Part shown: piece by piece, positions 47,492 through 59,966 of the stretch
Numbering within the stretch: position 1 is the first letter of the stretch
Layout of the letters: each line of letters begins with the position of its first letter
From: Anniella stebbinsi
Taxonomy: Eukaryota > Chordata > Lepidosauria > Squamata > Anniellidae
NCBI GenBank assembly: GCA_029215795.1
Contig: JARDYH010000003.1
Span: forward strand, 97,372,609-97,436,608
DNA: 64,000 nucleotides
Direction of reading: 5' to 3'
Translations under genes and position numbers: made by a program
The notes under the pieces: generated by a model
What the model was told of the DNA's origin: nothing
What the model saw: the letters and a program-made list of their open reading frames with translations, nothing else
The model's database searches: none

Positions 47492-47520
47492 CTAAGGATG
47501 GGGGGGGGGGGAGAAACCAG
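47492..47520 (-). promoter_or_regulatory. Splice acceptor and polypyrimidine tract of the EGF2 exon
   Basis: On the minus strand the last intron bases read ctggtttct, then a run of 12 C, then atccttag. The C run (plus-strand G at 47500-47511) makes up most of the polypyrimidine tract and ends eight bases before the exon. Confidence 0.75.
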
Positions 47521-48879
47521 TATTTAGATTCGCAAAAAAAGCAGTACCGTACACAATGAACATGGAACAACATTGCTTTATAAAAATAACCATGAAATAT
47601 TGTCAGTCATAGATTACCCATAACATCATAATTTCCATTTATTAGAGTACACGAAAGCCATTCCCATCTTAGCTCAACAGAAATGTCATCTACTTTTGGT
47701 GATTTGAGAAGCAGACATGAGTACATTGAACATTCCTGAGGTGGGTTGGCAGGTGTGCCATCAGCCTAATTCAGACATAACATTCCAAACCATCAATTGT
47801 TGGAAGGGGGATAAGTGATGAGCTTGAGCATTTCTCCCTCCCTTGACAGTATTTTTTTAAAAAAACAAAAACAAAACAAAACCCTGAGAAAGCTGTTGCA
47901 TGGGACAAAGTGAATGGGATCCTATTGCAGTCTGTGCGTGTAAGTACCGAGGGTGCTGCTGCTCATTTGCTCCATCCCGTTCCGTCACTCTCTAGGGTTT
48001 AAGTTTTTTTAAAAAAACTGTCAGGAATATTTGCATAACTTTTGGGGACAGGGAAGTAACTGGACGAGCACTGCAGGTGCTCAAATTTCCCCTCCATTTA
48101 CTTCCCAGCCCTTAAATTTGCATAATCTCTGCATTTAAAAAACAAACATATACGGTAGCAGTAAGTGTTTCAAAAAACCCAGTAGCCGCAGTAGTAAGTG
48201 CTCAGAAAAGTAGGAATGGAAAGTGGAGGAGAGTTAATGTCTCCCCTTTCTGGATTAGCTGGAGAGTCAGGGAAGTGTTGAAAAGGTGCAGAGACACTCA
48301 AGATTGTCAGTTCAACACTTAAAAGTGGGAGGATCACATTTTCAAGGGGGAAATATTGTCCCCCACCACTTACTCACTTGGCTCCCCTCCCCATTTTCGG
48401 TACTTTTGAATTGTGCACCTTGGTACCTTCTTTCTCTTACTGTTTTTCTCCACCCACCAACAGTCATTCGCAACTGTCTGCAAGTTAGCTGATATGTGGC
48501 CTCCCTCGTCTTGTCAATTTTCTTGTATGTTACCTACTCCCTTTTGCAGCTCCCTTTGTCAGCTGAAACCAACAAGGAAATTGGCCAGGCAAGACTGCAT
48601 ATATCACAGCCATGAGTGCGCACTTCCAAAGACTGACAAAGAAATAACAAAAAAGAAATTTTGACCCCCCCCCCCCCCAAGTGTGCATTTTTGAGGCACC
48701 GAAAAGTAAAATTAAAAAGCCAGGGAACAAAAAGTGGTAGTGATTGGAGCGACACCAAAACATAATAATTAAACAAGGGGTTTCACAAAAAGGGGCAGTG
48801 AAAAGGGGTAGCAATCAGAGCAAGAGGGGGAGTCAAGACACTTTTTGCTGTAAAGTCCCCGAGATATATGCCAAATTTG

Positions 48880-49025
48880 GCTGGAGGATGGAGGGGAAGA
48901 ACAAGCCATGGTTAGCCAAATTGTCTGTCGGGCATACTGTGGGTTGTTCCATGAACAACCAACCCACTGTGGCTTAGTTGTGGGGTGGCTTAATGTAATG
49001 TGCAACCCCCCTCGTGACATGTTAC
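48880..49025. mobile_element. Possible palindromic MITE fragment
   Basis: 'gccatggttagccaaattg', 'actgtgggttgttccatg' and 'caaccaacccactgtggctt' form overlapping inverted motifs like those of the 38190 element. Boundaries uncertain. Confidence 0.4.
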
Positions 49026-50289
49026 CATTCAGATTAATCAATATGCTATGCAGAGACATGAGCTGGGGAAGTGTAAAATTGTTTATTTTTTCTTTTTTTT
49101 ACCTTTATACTAGTAAGGGATGCTTTGATGGTAACAGACGGTCATCCACCAGAAGAATAATGAACTATAGTCTAGTCTCCCTTATCCTAAGCATTGTCTC
49201 TGAGCTTGTATGATGACAGACCTTCAAACTTGAGGCATATGTAGTCAGAATGTATGCTTTTCTTTCATGCTGTGCCCTTTTACAATTGGATCTGGAACTA
49301 ATTTGGGAAGCATAAATTGCAATTGACTTTCAATAATTTATGTTCTTGAACCTCTGTAGAAATACAGCCATCAGGAAGCTGTCTGCCTGCATAAATCTTA
49401 AACATCTTTTCATCTAAATCAGCTATCCAATTGCAAAACATAGCACTTGGGGAAATCATACACAGCAGAGTTTGGGTACTAAAATGACTTGAAATGTAAT
49501 GTTTTCATTGCTGACATGTCAGCAGTTGGCTATATGGAAGTATTTATTCAGACATCTGAAGGGAATATATATGTTGAAAAAATACAACTTGAAATATGTG
49601 ATGTGTCAGTAAAGAAGCATTGAAGAGGAAAAGTGGCTTCATTTTAAGGCATGGAAATGTAATGAACAAGCTATATTAATGCATATATGTGAGAATTCAT
49701 AACCTACAATTCTAATAGTCATTTCAGAATACATTTGGATGGTTTCACTTTTTGAAAATCAATTAGAGCTGTCATTCTATTCAAGAAATCTTAGTCAATT
49801 AATCATACCTGCTTGAACTAATTTAGTCACTCTGCATACATTTTCATATGAATACAATCAATCATTCCAGAAGAAAAAAGAACATCTCCTTTGTCTTTCA
49901 GATGATCCAGACACGAGTCAGAAGAAGTATAATCTTACAAGAGGCATTTTGTCCTGTGTGGGATAGAAGAGGGAATGCCTCTTCCAAAACTGTGTCTGTG
50001 TATTTTTTGTAAATACCTGCATTACAAATAATCAAAATTGTTCTACAATTCTGCTGCCCAATTAACTGGAGCCCTTTTTATCAAATCAAAAAGGTTTTAA
50101 CAAATTAATTTGACTAATTATTCAGCTAAACACCAGTGACCTATACTGAAATAATCAGTCATAATTTATCTAATCTACTTCAAGTGTACAAAGCGCTTTA
50201 CATATTTTAACTGAGGTGCAGTGCAATATTATATTTGTTTATTCAGAAAGGACAAGCAAATGTCCTAAACCGTATATTAATGTTTATAG

Positions 50290-51075
50290 GGCCCTACTAC
50301 ACGCCCGGCATAGCCTGGGCGTGGTGGGGAGATTGCGGCGGGCGTGGAGGACGAGGCGTGGAGGCACACCATTGGGCGGCCTCCTGGATTGGGAAGGGGA
50401 GGGGGGAGGGGGAGCCGGAGCCTTTATAAGGCCCGGGCTCCCTCCCTCCCTCCTCTTGGGCAAAGCGGCTCCCTCCCTCCCTCCCTGTAGACAGTATGGG
50501 AATGAAACTCCGGTTGTCCTTAGGAAGCCAAGTAGGAATTTTTTGCTCATAACCCCCTTGGGGCTGTGGGTTTTTTCGCCTACTTCATACTGTGAGACAG
50601 CGGGGGAGTACTAAATAGGTTATTTGGTTGTTTCTAATCTGGTCACATTTGGGCGGTTAGGCGCAGGCATCTCCACCTGGGAAGGGATAGGTGAGCATTC
50701 GCAGGCACCGAGCGGTGACTGGTAATGCCTGAGGCTCATCACCTGCGAGTCTTGAGGCCCAGGTGGTGAGATAAGAGTTACCTTTGGGGCTAACCTTCCT
50801 CACTCATGCAGAGTCATGAGGCACGTGCTGGGGTGACACGGAAGGCCCCCCTACCCCAAAAGGGGAGGCCTGGGGGTGGCTTATTGGACACGCCATGTCC
50901 GGGCCTGAATGGACTCGCCCTACCTGTTATGATGGCATTGGCCATCCATGTCAGAAGATGCCCGCGTAGTTTTCCCCTCTGGGAAAATGTGGCCCAAGTT
51001 TAACCCAAAAAAACTGTGTCGTCTCGTTATTTACCGCGCTCCGATTCCGCAAAACAAGTTTCTGGTTCTGCTTTG
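50290..51075 (+). mobile_element. GC-rich TATA-containing block, possible solo LTR
   Basis: It differs sharply from its AT-rich surroundings. A GC-rich leader is followed by 'ggagcctttataaggcccgg' with a TATA-like TTTATAAG at 50423, pyrimidine-rich ccctccctccc, and a long tail ending near 'gtgtcgtctcgttatttacc'. The sequence order resembles an LTR promoter, but no clear polyadenylation signal or terminal duplication was found. A gene-derived CpG island with promoter is the alternative. No open frame of known family. Confidence 0.35.
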
Positions 51076-51189
51076 ACAATAACGGAGTTGCTTACTGACC
51101 ACAACATTCTTAGTTATGATATTTCAGGAATAAAATGTCCAGGTATGCTACCTGATCCTAAAGCAGTTATACATGCCTTGGAATAAGTC

Positions 51190-52585
51190 TCAATAAACTC
51201 AGTGCATTTTACTATGAGTAGACATGTATAGGATTGCTCAATAAGGCTTACTTCTGAGTAGACATTTATAGGATTGCACTGTAATTCACATTAGTTGTAA
51301 AACGTATATGAGAATGTATGAACTGTAGTTTTAACTTTCACAATTCATGTGTATTTCAGAAATCAGAAGAACCTTTAAATAGGCAAGTTCCAATTATTTA
51401 ATGTATTTATTACACAGTAGTCAACCAACTAAGGAGTTTTCAGATGATCAACCATTAATGCTTTAACCATCAATGAGTAACTGATTAAATGTAAATACTG
51501 TTTAGTATGGTGAGATCATCAATATGGGTACCTTTTGAGACACTGGAAGAGCCGTGTATGACGCCCTTATCATTTAATAACATATTACTACAAATTGTTA
51601 GAAGAAAAGTCCATATTGTTTTAATCCTGATTACAGTAATACACTAGAACCAATACAGCAGGGGGGTATTGTTTGGGGAGAAGCAGCATTTGAGTACAAT
51701 CCAAATAAATTGTTTAGCACATGCTGTAGTCCTATTGAGGTTAAGTAGTTTCTCAAAGGAAATGAGTAAGTGAAAACTGAAGAAAGTAATGCAATTTAGT
51801 TCAAGGAATGCAATTTAGACCGATCCATTAGATTTATTTCTCTAGAAAGTTTTTCTTATACACATTATGTTGGATTACTCTGGTTTTAGTGTTAAATGTA
51901 AATTTTGGGCCTTTAACAATCCAGCTGTAAAAGAACAAAGGAGCCTGATTTAAAAACTAGGATAAAGTCTCGGCCTGATTTCTTTCAGTCCTTTAAAAAA
52001 TATGAAAAATTCAGCCTCTGTCCTGATCCCTGCATAATATCTGATGACATCTACCCAAGGTTTAAAACATTACCTAAGGGAGAATATTTGCTTACTAGTC
52101 TGAATTTCTATGAATATTCTCAATCTCACCAAAAAATAAATTTTGCTTGGGGAGAAAAATGTGAAGTTCAATATGCCATCAGTTATCAAAATGAGCTTCC
52201 ATTTATCAGTTAAAGCTATGAGCCCAATTCTATGCATATTGACTTTAAAAGTAAGTTTTATTAAGTTCAATGGGACTCCTAGCTAGGTATGTGTAGCACT
52301 GCAGCCTTACTTGATTCATCTAGTGATTAAACCAATCAAAACCGCAGCCCTATTTATAACATCTCTATTTAGGATTAAGTATTAGGCCCAAAGCAGCAGA
52401 GCAGAGCACAACTCTGTTTTCCAAGTCTCTATTAATGTTATCAAGATCTGATGTCTACTCAGCAAGATTTTCAGAAATTAGATAGAAAAATACTCAAGGC
52501 TACAATCCTGGAAGTAAATCCCACTGAACTCAATGGAACTTATTTCTGAGTAAAAGTGTACAGGATTGCTCTGTCAGTCTTATTT
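51190..52585. repeat. Cluster of ATAGGATTGCA-type repeat fragments
   Basis: 'gagtagacatgtataggatt' (51216), 'gagtagacatttataggatt' (51257), 'gttcaatgggactcctagct' (52264) and 'gaactcaatggaacttattt' (52526) are pieces of one old interspersed family. Further pieces are near 14130, 15230, 18265, 39430, 41145 and 59095. Confidence 0.55.
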
Positions 52586-54350
52586 CCTAGCTACTTGTTT
52601 AAGGCACATGTCCTTATACCTGTATCTTAATATGTGAGGAAAGTTGGATAGGTAACTCACATTTAGAGGAATTTGCATTTCTCCTGGAGTTCTCCAACCT
52701 CACCATCTCTCTTGAGTTCTCTTTATATGATAGAGGACATGGGAGGAAGGGCATTGGCAACCAGAAATTCAGCTAAAAAGTAGTGGATCCAGGTTTAAAA
52801 GGGGTGTTTCAGCCTTTCCTCATACTAAAGGTTTTCCAATGCCAGGTTCATTGAGCTGCCCTTTGCTAGATCTATAATCATCCTTTTTGAGACGGGGTGA
52901 TTAGAGCTTAATTTTCTTCCATTATATGTTCTGCAATATAAACATGTGCACCTCACATCCATTATCTGAAGTCAATGAGCATTTTAAGCAGACATTTCCT
53001 TAACTACAAACATGAACAAAATACTGACAGACAACCTTGACTGTATTTAGATTTCCCGATACAACAGTGTATTTTGACAGTGATGAGTATTTGCTTTGAA
53101 TTGCAGTCTGAACTAGACAAAGTTTATGATTGCATTTTATTTAATGATGTATTAAGTGCAATGCAAGATTCTCTTCCCTTCGGTACTTGCCTGATAGTGT
53201 GGTTAATTTGATTTCCATGAAACAAAGGAAGCCATGCCCGAACCCATTAGCTCCCCTTCCTTCTAGTGCTAAAGAATGAGGCACATATCTAAAACGTTGC
53301 CTTTGTTAAGATGAATGCATTTTGCCTCTAAATATTATGGCCTTGCAATTGACATGCATTTTTTTTAAAGAAAGAAAATCAATTAAACACATGCCACATG
53401 CCTCTTGTTTTTATTGCTTTCCAGTTGTCATGATGTTTTCAAGATGCTAGTGCCCGAGGAAACTGTAACATTTTAAAAGGCCCGAGGACTGTTTGTGGAG
53501 GCAAGGTCAAGAGTGAGCAATGGGAAGGGGAGACCAAAGAAAGAAAACATGACAGTTCATTAGGACAAGAGGAAAGGTACAAGTGCAACAACTTCCCCGG
53601 GCTTGGATTGCTTTGGTAAAAGTAGATTTAAAAGAAAAGGAAAAAGATGGGAAAAGGCCTTGTTAATTAACATAGCAACACCGGTTTACTAATGAAGAGG
53701 GCTCTAGTCCATGAAAGCTTACCATAATTTCTTCACCTTTAAGGTGACACAAGACACTCTGTTGTTTTTTTGACTAGTGGTAATTTCTCTCACATTCTTC
53801 CTATTTCTGTGTTCAGCAAGAAAAAAGAACTTCAAAGCTCAGCTCACCAATATTAAAAAACTAGCAAAATGCTCATCTCTGATCATGTTTAGGGAGGTGT
53901 TGAAGGACACCTCCATGGATCCTGATCAAAGAGGGCCATACTATTCAGGAATCAGATACGGAGAACTCATTTTGCCCTCACTGCAACAACGTCCTCAAGA
54001 GCAACATTTTAACTGTTTCAATAGGAATTCGTGGCAATCATTCACTTAGACTGGAGAAAACAGACTGCATTGGGTAACTAACTGCAACCAGCCCCCAACT
54101 GCCAAGGCCTTCAAGAGAGCTTACAATCACAAAGCAACACTAAAACATCACAATAATTAAAAAAAGTCAGTATCAACAGAATCAAAACAGCAAAAAGCAG
54201 TGCACTACTTTCCAAAAGCCTGGTGAAAATGGAAAAGCTTTGGGCTGCTCCCTAATAAGTGGGAGGGAACTAGTCCTGCAGATTTGCTAGGCTCCAGAAT
54301 TCCACAGGCCAGGTGTCAGAGCAAAAGAGGCTCTTATTGTACAGGGTTCC

Positions 54351-54367
54351 CCCCCCCCCCCCCCCCG
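54351..54367. repeat. Poly-C run
   Basis: About 17 consecutive C. Similar runs are at 48665-48680 and 8907-8920. Confidence 0.9.
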
Positions 54368-54642
54368 TAAGGCAAACAGCATCAGTTGGAAGGGCTGATC
54401 ATTATCAGAATCCCATAAGGCATTTGGCTGCAGTGGGGGGAGTAATTTAACCTTTCCTCCCCTACTGTGGTCCTCTGCAGCTGATATTGAGAAAACAACC
54501 AGTGCAGACCCCCCCCGCCCCGGAAGATCTTAACATGCAGGGGCATTGATACAGGAGGAGGTATTCTCTCAAACTGAGAGCAGGAAGCTCCAGGATAAAT
54601 CTCCTTGTGCAGAAAAAGTATTGGAGATGTGCGGTTGCTTTT

Positions 54643-54647
54643 TAATA

Positions 54648-54721
<74 letters not shown>
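54643..54721. repeat. Compound (AT)n(GT)n microsatellite
   Basis: About 40 bp of at repeat followed by about 39 bp of gt repeat. Confidence 0.95.
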
Positions 54722-54722
<1 letters not shown>

Positions 54723-54795
54723 CTGTTTTTGCAAATAAACAAATTGAACAGATATGAGGGCTGGGTAGAGCACACAGGCACACTGTTGCACAATG

Positions 54796-54915
54796 CATCA
54801 TAGAATCATAGACTAGTACAGTTGGAAGGGGCCTATAAGGCTGTCGAGTCCAACCCCCTGCTCAATGCAGGAATCTACCTTAAAGCATCCCTGACAGATG
54901 GTTGTCCAGCTGTCA
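54796..54915 (-). mobile_element. CR1 LINE 3' tail
   Basis: 'catcatagaatcatagacta', 'tcgagtccaaccccctgctc' and 'cctgacagatggttgtccag': the last 120 bp of a CR1 in reverse orientation. Confidence 0.85.
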
Positions 54916-55789
54916 GTCACCCCCCAAAAGCTATGCAGCCTTCCCCTCTGCACATTTGGGAGGTGCCACATCGAGTAAGGCCTACCACATGCTCTTTCAG
55001 CTGGTTAAGGCTGCCTTCTTCCAGCCAGCTCCAAATGTCAAACTTGTTTGAGAATCCCAATGACCTCCCAGCAGTGGCACACATCCTTCCAAGAACACTG
55101 GTCTCAGCCCTCACCCTTTCATGTGACTAGCATTCCAGATTCTAGGAGCCTCAATTGTTCCTGTTAAGGAAGCATCTTGAGCTATGAAGTTATACAGGAG
55201 CCAAGGGAAATAATGATATTTTCATTCTACGTAACAGAACAGCATAGCTTTTGAGTATTAGGCATATGAAGTATCTGAGTCAAACGCTCCAGTATTTGTA
55301 GCTTTGGAAGCCATATTTTTGCATAGTCTAACATGTCTGACGGATATATTTTCTTCTCGTTCCTTCTGTACTGACTGATGTCCCACAGTACTAACTTCTG
55401 TACCAAATTACCTTGTGCTGTTTGCACTGCCATTTCAGAGGAGATTAAATATCTGCAGTTTCTCTTAGCTTTGCCCCAATGTTGGAAAGAATATGACTAT
55501 CCCATATTCCCTAGTAAGACTGCATGTGGATGCTGCTGCCTATATGACCCCACCCCTACCCCGCAAAGGAAAAACAAACTGTACTCTTATAGAACATTGA
55601 ACTCAATTATTTTTGCCCATGATGAGAGAGGATCAGTAGAGGTGCACCACTTCTGTCCAGCTGCCCAGAACAGTGTTGTTTATACTGCATTCCAGGGAAA
55701 TCTAGGTTTCCTTGGAAGGTCATTGTGAAGCTTTGTGCATGCTATTATCTTTGCTTTTATAGTTTGTTAATTCTAACATGTCTATGTTT

Positions 55790-55850
55790 TATCTATTTTG
55801 TAAGCCACTTTGGAAAAGCAGCTTAATATGTAACTAAGTAAATGTAATTA
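55790..55850 (+). mobile_element. L2-like tail fragment
   Basis: 'ttttgtaagccactttggaa' with 'taactaagtaaatgtaatta' after. Confidence 0.4.
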
Positions 55851-56064
55851 TTGAAAGAAAAGAAAGCAAAGTATGTCAGAGCTTCCATTCTCCCTCTATT
55901 ACACATTTCTGAAAGCTCTTCTACATTTGTAGTAGTCTATGTTTCTTTGTTCTGCAACAACATGTCCTGCTCTTGCTTCTCAAGGGAGGGTGTCCTAATT
56001 TCCTTAACCATGTGCATAAGATGCAACAACACATGCAGCAAACCATCTTGGGCCAGAACTGAGA

Positions 56065-56565
56065 GGCTGGTTTCGGATGACACTTTAGGCAAGGGAGGGG
56101 CGGATAACGTACTCACAGTACGCTAAGCAGGGGGTACTCCCCACACAACATGTTGCTCTGCCATCCGTTGAGCAGCTGAAAGTCCCGGCGTCCATCTGGG
56201 CTGCAGCGTCTCCTCCCTCCCACCTCCTTCAGTCCTCCAGCCGTATCCCAGCATGCACCGCAAGTTCTGCCAGCTGTATCAGAGCAGCCGGGGGTTTTCA
56301 GCTGCTCTGGCTGGCAGAACTCTATGCTCAAATGGAATAGTACATGGAGAGAGGGGGGTTCCCTCCACACGACACTTTAAACAACGGAGTTCGGGATAAA
56401 CAACATGCAAGCCCATTGTTTTTCTCCATTGTTTAAGTGCCTGAAATAGCAAACTGTCAGTTGTGTGTGCATTGTGTGTTGCCCTCCACATGACACAATA
56501 AGCAACACAACTGACGATTATTTCCCCCACCCCTCCATTGATTATCGTGGTGTCCAAAACCAGCC
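56065..56565. mobile_element. 0.5-kb hAT-like element, copy A
   Basis: Ends GGCTGGTTTCGGATGACAC and GTGTCCAAAACCAGCC are inverted partners. Inner phrases 'gtttaagtgcctgaaatagc' and 'cacaataagcaacacaactg' occur in reverse complement in the 58014-58503 element. Confidence 0.72.
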
Positions 56566-57325
56566 AGAGTGCTGTCTGCGCTTTAGTGAGGCACTCACAG
56601 TTCAGGCAAGGCAATTAAGAGGCTCAATGAGTTTAGCCCACACTCTGCAGGAAATAATGTGGTACACCCTAGAACATGCCTCAGGATCTTTTACAATGCA
56701 CACAGTTCTGCAGCAGACACCACAGGGTTCCCCAGCAGGCAATACAGTCTGGAGAGGATTTCCTGAAGGTGGAAATTTTTAAGACTACTGTCCTAAGGTA
56801 AGAAGCAGTGAACAAAAGCTGAATCATCCAGCAGTAATTTCACACCACTCTAGGCACTCTACCCAAGAAGGGCAAGGTTATCAGTAGCTCCAATTTAAGC
56901 CAGTGGTTTAAAAATAACATTTAAGAAATCCATGCAAATTGGAAAGGCAGCATGACAACATAATCCAGCCTCCATGTGACAGGTAGTTTACCTTGACTAC
57001 AGCTAGAGCCAGATTAAGAATGGTGGAGACATCTTGGGAATACTAACTGCAAGGGCAGCATAGAACAAAACAATATATTTCCCCTTCCTTATCTTACATT
57101 ACAGAAATACTGTAGATCATGGGATACTCAACCTAGTTTAAAGACAATTATTGGTCTTCTCTAGATTGGTACCTGACACATTGATTCCTTGGCTTTAATC
57201 AAAGTGCATTAGAATCAGCTGAGCTCCACTGAAGTGTATTTAAGAACCCAGTGGGGTTATTTAGGAAACAGCATTTGGAGTGATTATTTTATTGGTTAAA
57301 GCCATTCTCTCGAACCAGCCCCCTC

Positions 57326-57753
57326 TGATGTCCTCAAAGAGGAGGGGAGATCCATGCCCTGGCGTGTATTTACCCAATCAGACTTCGAGGCTGGAGAATC
57401 CGCTTTAATCCTTTATTTTTCAAAGCTGCAGCTATGGATGCCCAGGCAAATGACAAATCTGAGCATACTGAACAATAGAACTTAGAAACTTATATAGTTT
57501 TTGGTTTCAAGCTTTTTCATTGGTCAGCCTTATCACATGCTAACAATGGATTAATACTACTGGTCTATATCTCTAGCAAGCTAGATCATTAGTGCAAAGT
57601 TCGTGTGTGCATACATCTCATGACTTCATTGGATACACGACGTTTGATTGGCCATCAACTCTTTGTCTGCTTGCACATGGCGACTACCATTAAAGAATTT
57701 ACATACAGCACATACACAGCTTTGGCAATGGGGCGGTCTCAAACTTCCCCACA
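57326..57753 (-). mobile_element. Probable solo LTR of an endogenous retrovirus-like element
   Basis: Read on the minus strand it begins TGTGGGGAAG (57753). It has a TATA-like box at 57489-57496 and an AATAAA signal at 57412-57417 about 80 bp downstream, followed by a short downstream part ending near ...ACATCA (57326). This order (TG..., TATA, AATAAA, ...CA) is that of an LTR. No internal viral genes are adjacent, and no short target duplication was found, so boundaries are uncertain. Confidence 0.5.
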
Positions 57754-57811
57754 ATAAGGCAGTAAATCTAACAATAGAAAAGAGGAAGGAGGGAGGAAAT
57801 TCCCCCCACAT

Positions 57812-57930
57812 ACATCACCTCCAGAAGTGTTGGGTCTACAACTACCATCATCTGCAATCAACAAGGTTTGGGTGGGGATAATGGGAACTGTAATCTGCCA
57901 CATACAGAAGGCACAAGGTTGGGGAACCCT
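57812..57930. repeat. Short palindromic repeat (ACTACAACTCCCA-type)
   Basis: 'tgggtctacaactaccatca' and 'ggataatgggaactgtaatc' with 'aggttggggaaccct' at the end. Confidence 0.55.
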
Positions 57931-58013
57931 GGGTTAAGTACTCAACACACACAGCAGTTTCAGTGCAGAGCCATGAAATGGGAGGGGTCAACAGCTCTCC
58001 AAGTACATCCTAT

Positions 58014-58503
58014 GGCTCAGTTTGGATGACATGATAATCAACGGAGGGGGGAAGAGGCAACCGTCAGTTGTGTTGCTTATTGTGTCATATGGCAGGCAAC
58101 ACACAACGCACACACAACTGATGGTATGCTATTTCAGGCACTTAAACAATGAGGAAAAACAACAGGCTGCTCAGTTGTTTATCCTGAAATCCATTATTTA
58201 AAGTGTCATGTGTCGGGAACCCCTCTCTCTCTGTGTATTATTCCAGTCAGTCATAGAGTTCCCCAGCAGGAGCGGTGGGAAAAAAACCCAGCCACTCCTA
58301 TACAGCCTGCAGAACTTGCGGTGCATCATGGGATATGGCCAGAGGACTGAGGGAGGGAGGAGGAGCAGCCTAGAAGGATGCTGGGACTTTCAGCCACATG
58401 ACGGGGGAGGGGCAACGTGTGGTGTGGCAAGTACCGGAAACATAACCCACGGTGAGTGTGTTATTAACCCCTCCGTTGCCTAAAGTGTCGTCCGAACTAA
58501 GCC
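58014..58503. mobile_element. 0.5-kb hAT-like element, copy B (inverted to copy A)
   Basis: Ends GGCTCAGTTTGGATGACA and TGTCGTCCGAACTAAGCC are inverted partners. The interior is the reverse complement of copy A in order, including 'gctatttcaggcacttaaac' and 'tgcttattgtgtcatatgg'. Non-coding. Confidence 0.75.
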
Positions 58504-59700
58504 TATGAGTTATTTAGCTCTCTAACTTACAACCTTTCATGATGTTATCTAAACCTTGATCATTCAATTCTCCAACGGTCATGGAGAAATGTTTAGTAGA
58601 AATTAAAGCAAAGAGAAGGTGCAGTTGCTTGTTTAATAAAATGATAAAGTATTTCAGTTATTTAAATAGTGTTAAAATTTCAAAGACAAACACTTCACCA
58701 CAAACATTTGTTGACCTCGTTCTTAAATTCCATTATGTGGCGTTAAGCCCAAAAGAACATGGATTGTTCTTTCCTCTTCTATGAGTAAAGACCAGATAAT
58801 AAAAGCAACATTTGCCAAGCATGGCTCCTGGCAATCCCCAGTTTTGAATGAATGAACGAGGCTAGCACAGAAGATTGCACTTCTATACTAGCAAGCACAG
58901 CATTGACAAGTGCCTAGAGACAATTCTGCCATTAAACTACTCACTATATAATTAACGCTTCTTAAAACTATACTCCACCGTTTGTTTTTAAATTATCAAA
59001 GACCACTGGGGATTTTAAATATTTATAAAATTTATAATATTTATAATGCATGTTTCTTCCAGGTGGAAGCCGGTGCAGATACTGCAGGCCTGATCCCTTA
59101 CAGTACAATACTATGCATATCTACTCTGAAGTAAGTCACTATGAATTGAACAAAGCTCACTCCCCATTAAGCATGCATATAGTATTTCTACCTTAATCAC
59201 TGACCTCTTAAACTACTTTGAGCTAATGCAATGTAGTGGCCAAGAGCAGGAAGTTTTTTGCGGGTGACCTTAAATCTACACTTTTTCTCAGCCTCAATCC
59301 CCACCCCTATTCTGCCATCTGCAATGACTGCCCATTTTACAGATTGCTGTAAGGATTACAGCAATACAATGTATATGGAATGTTTTGACCATTTGAACAT
59401 CCATGTATACAATAATGATGATGATTAACAATGTTACACAAGCAGCAGACAAACTCACACAATGGATCGTTCCCTCCCTCTCAGGGTGGCTTAGCATGGT
59501 GTGTGAACTTGACTTTCACTCTGGAGAGAGAAGGGGCTAAAGGGAGGGAATTTGCGATCCAAATGTTCGGTAGCTACCTGGTAGCTTTCAAAATGGCGTA
59601 CAATTTTAAAAATCCAATTAATATCCTAGCCAATATAGTGACTAACTTGAAAAAATTATTTGCAGGCTATTCAACGTCTTGCCAAAACAGAAACATCTTT

Positions 59701-59966
59701 TAGGAAGACCATATGAAAAGGAGGACGGGGCTACTGTATCTTTTTGTATCGAAAAAAAAGAATTTCAGCAGGTGTCATTTCTAGGTATGCAGCACCTGGT
59801 GAAATTCCCTCTTCATCACATCAGTTAAAGCTACAAGAGCCCTGCCCTCTTTTGTATCTGATCACCAGATGCTGCATGCATACAAATGACACCTGCTGAA
59901 ATTCCCTTTTCTATGCAACCGTTAAAGATACAGGAGTCCTGTCCTCATTTTCGTATGGTCACTCTA
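59701..59966. mobile_element. Short element with TAGxGTGACCATAxGAAAA ends
   Basis: The left end is TAGGAAGACCATATGAAAAG. The right end is TTTTCGTATGGTCACTCTA, its inverted partner. 'gaggacggggctactgtatc' and 'gatacaggagtcctgtcctc' continue the inverted repeat. Unsplit relative of 12175-12980. Confidence 0.75.

Noticed and set aside
54382..54801. 139-codon frame with His-Thr and Ile-Tyr repeats
   Set aside because: Translation of the compound (AT)n(GT)n microsatellite.
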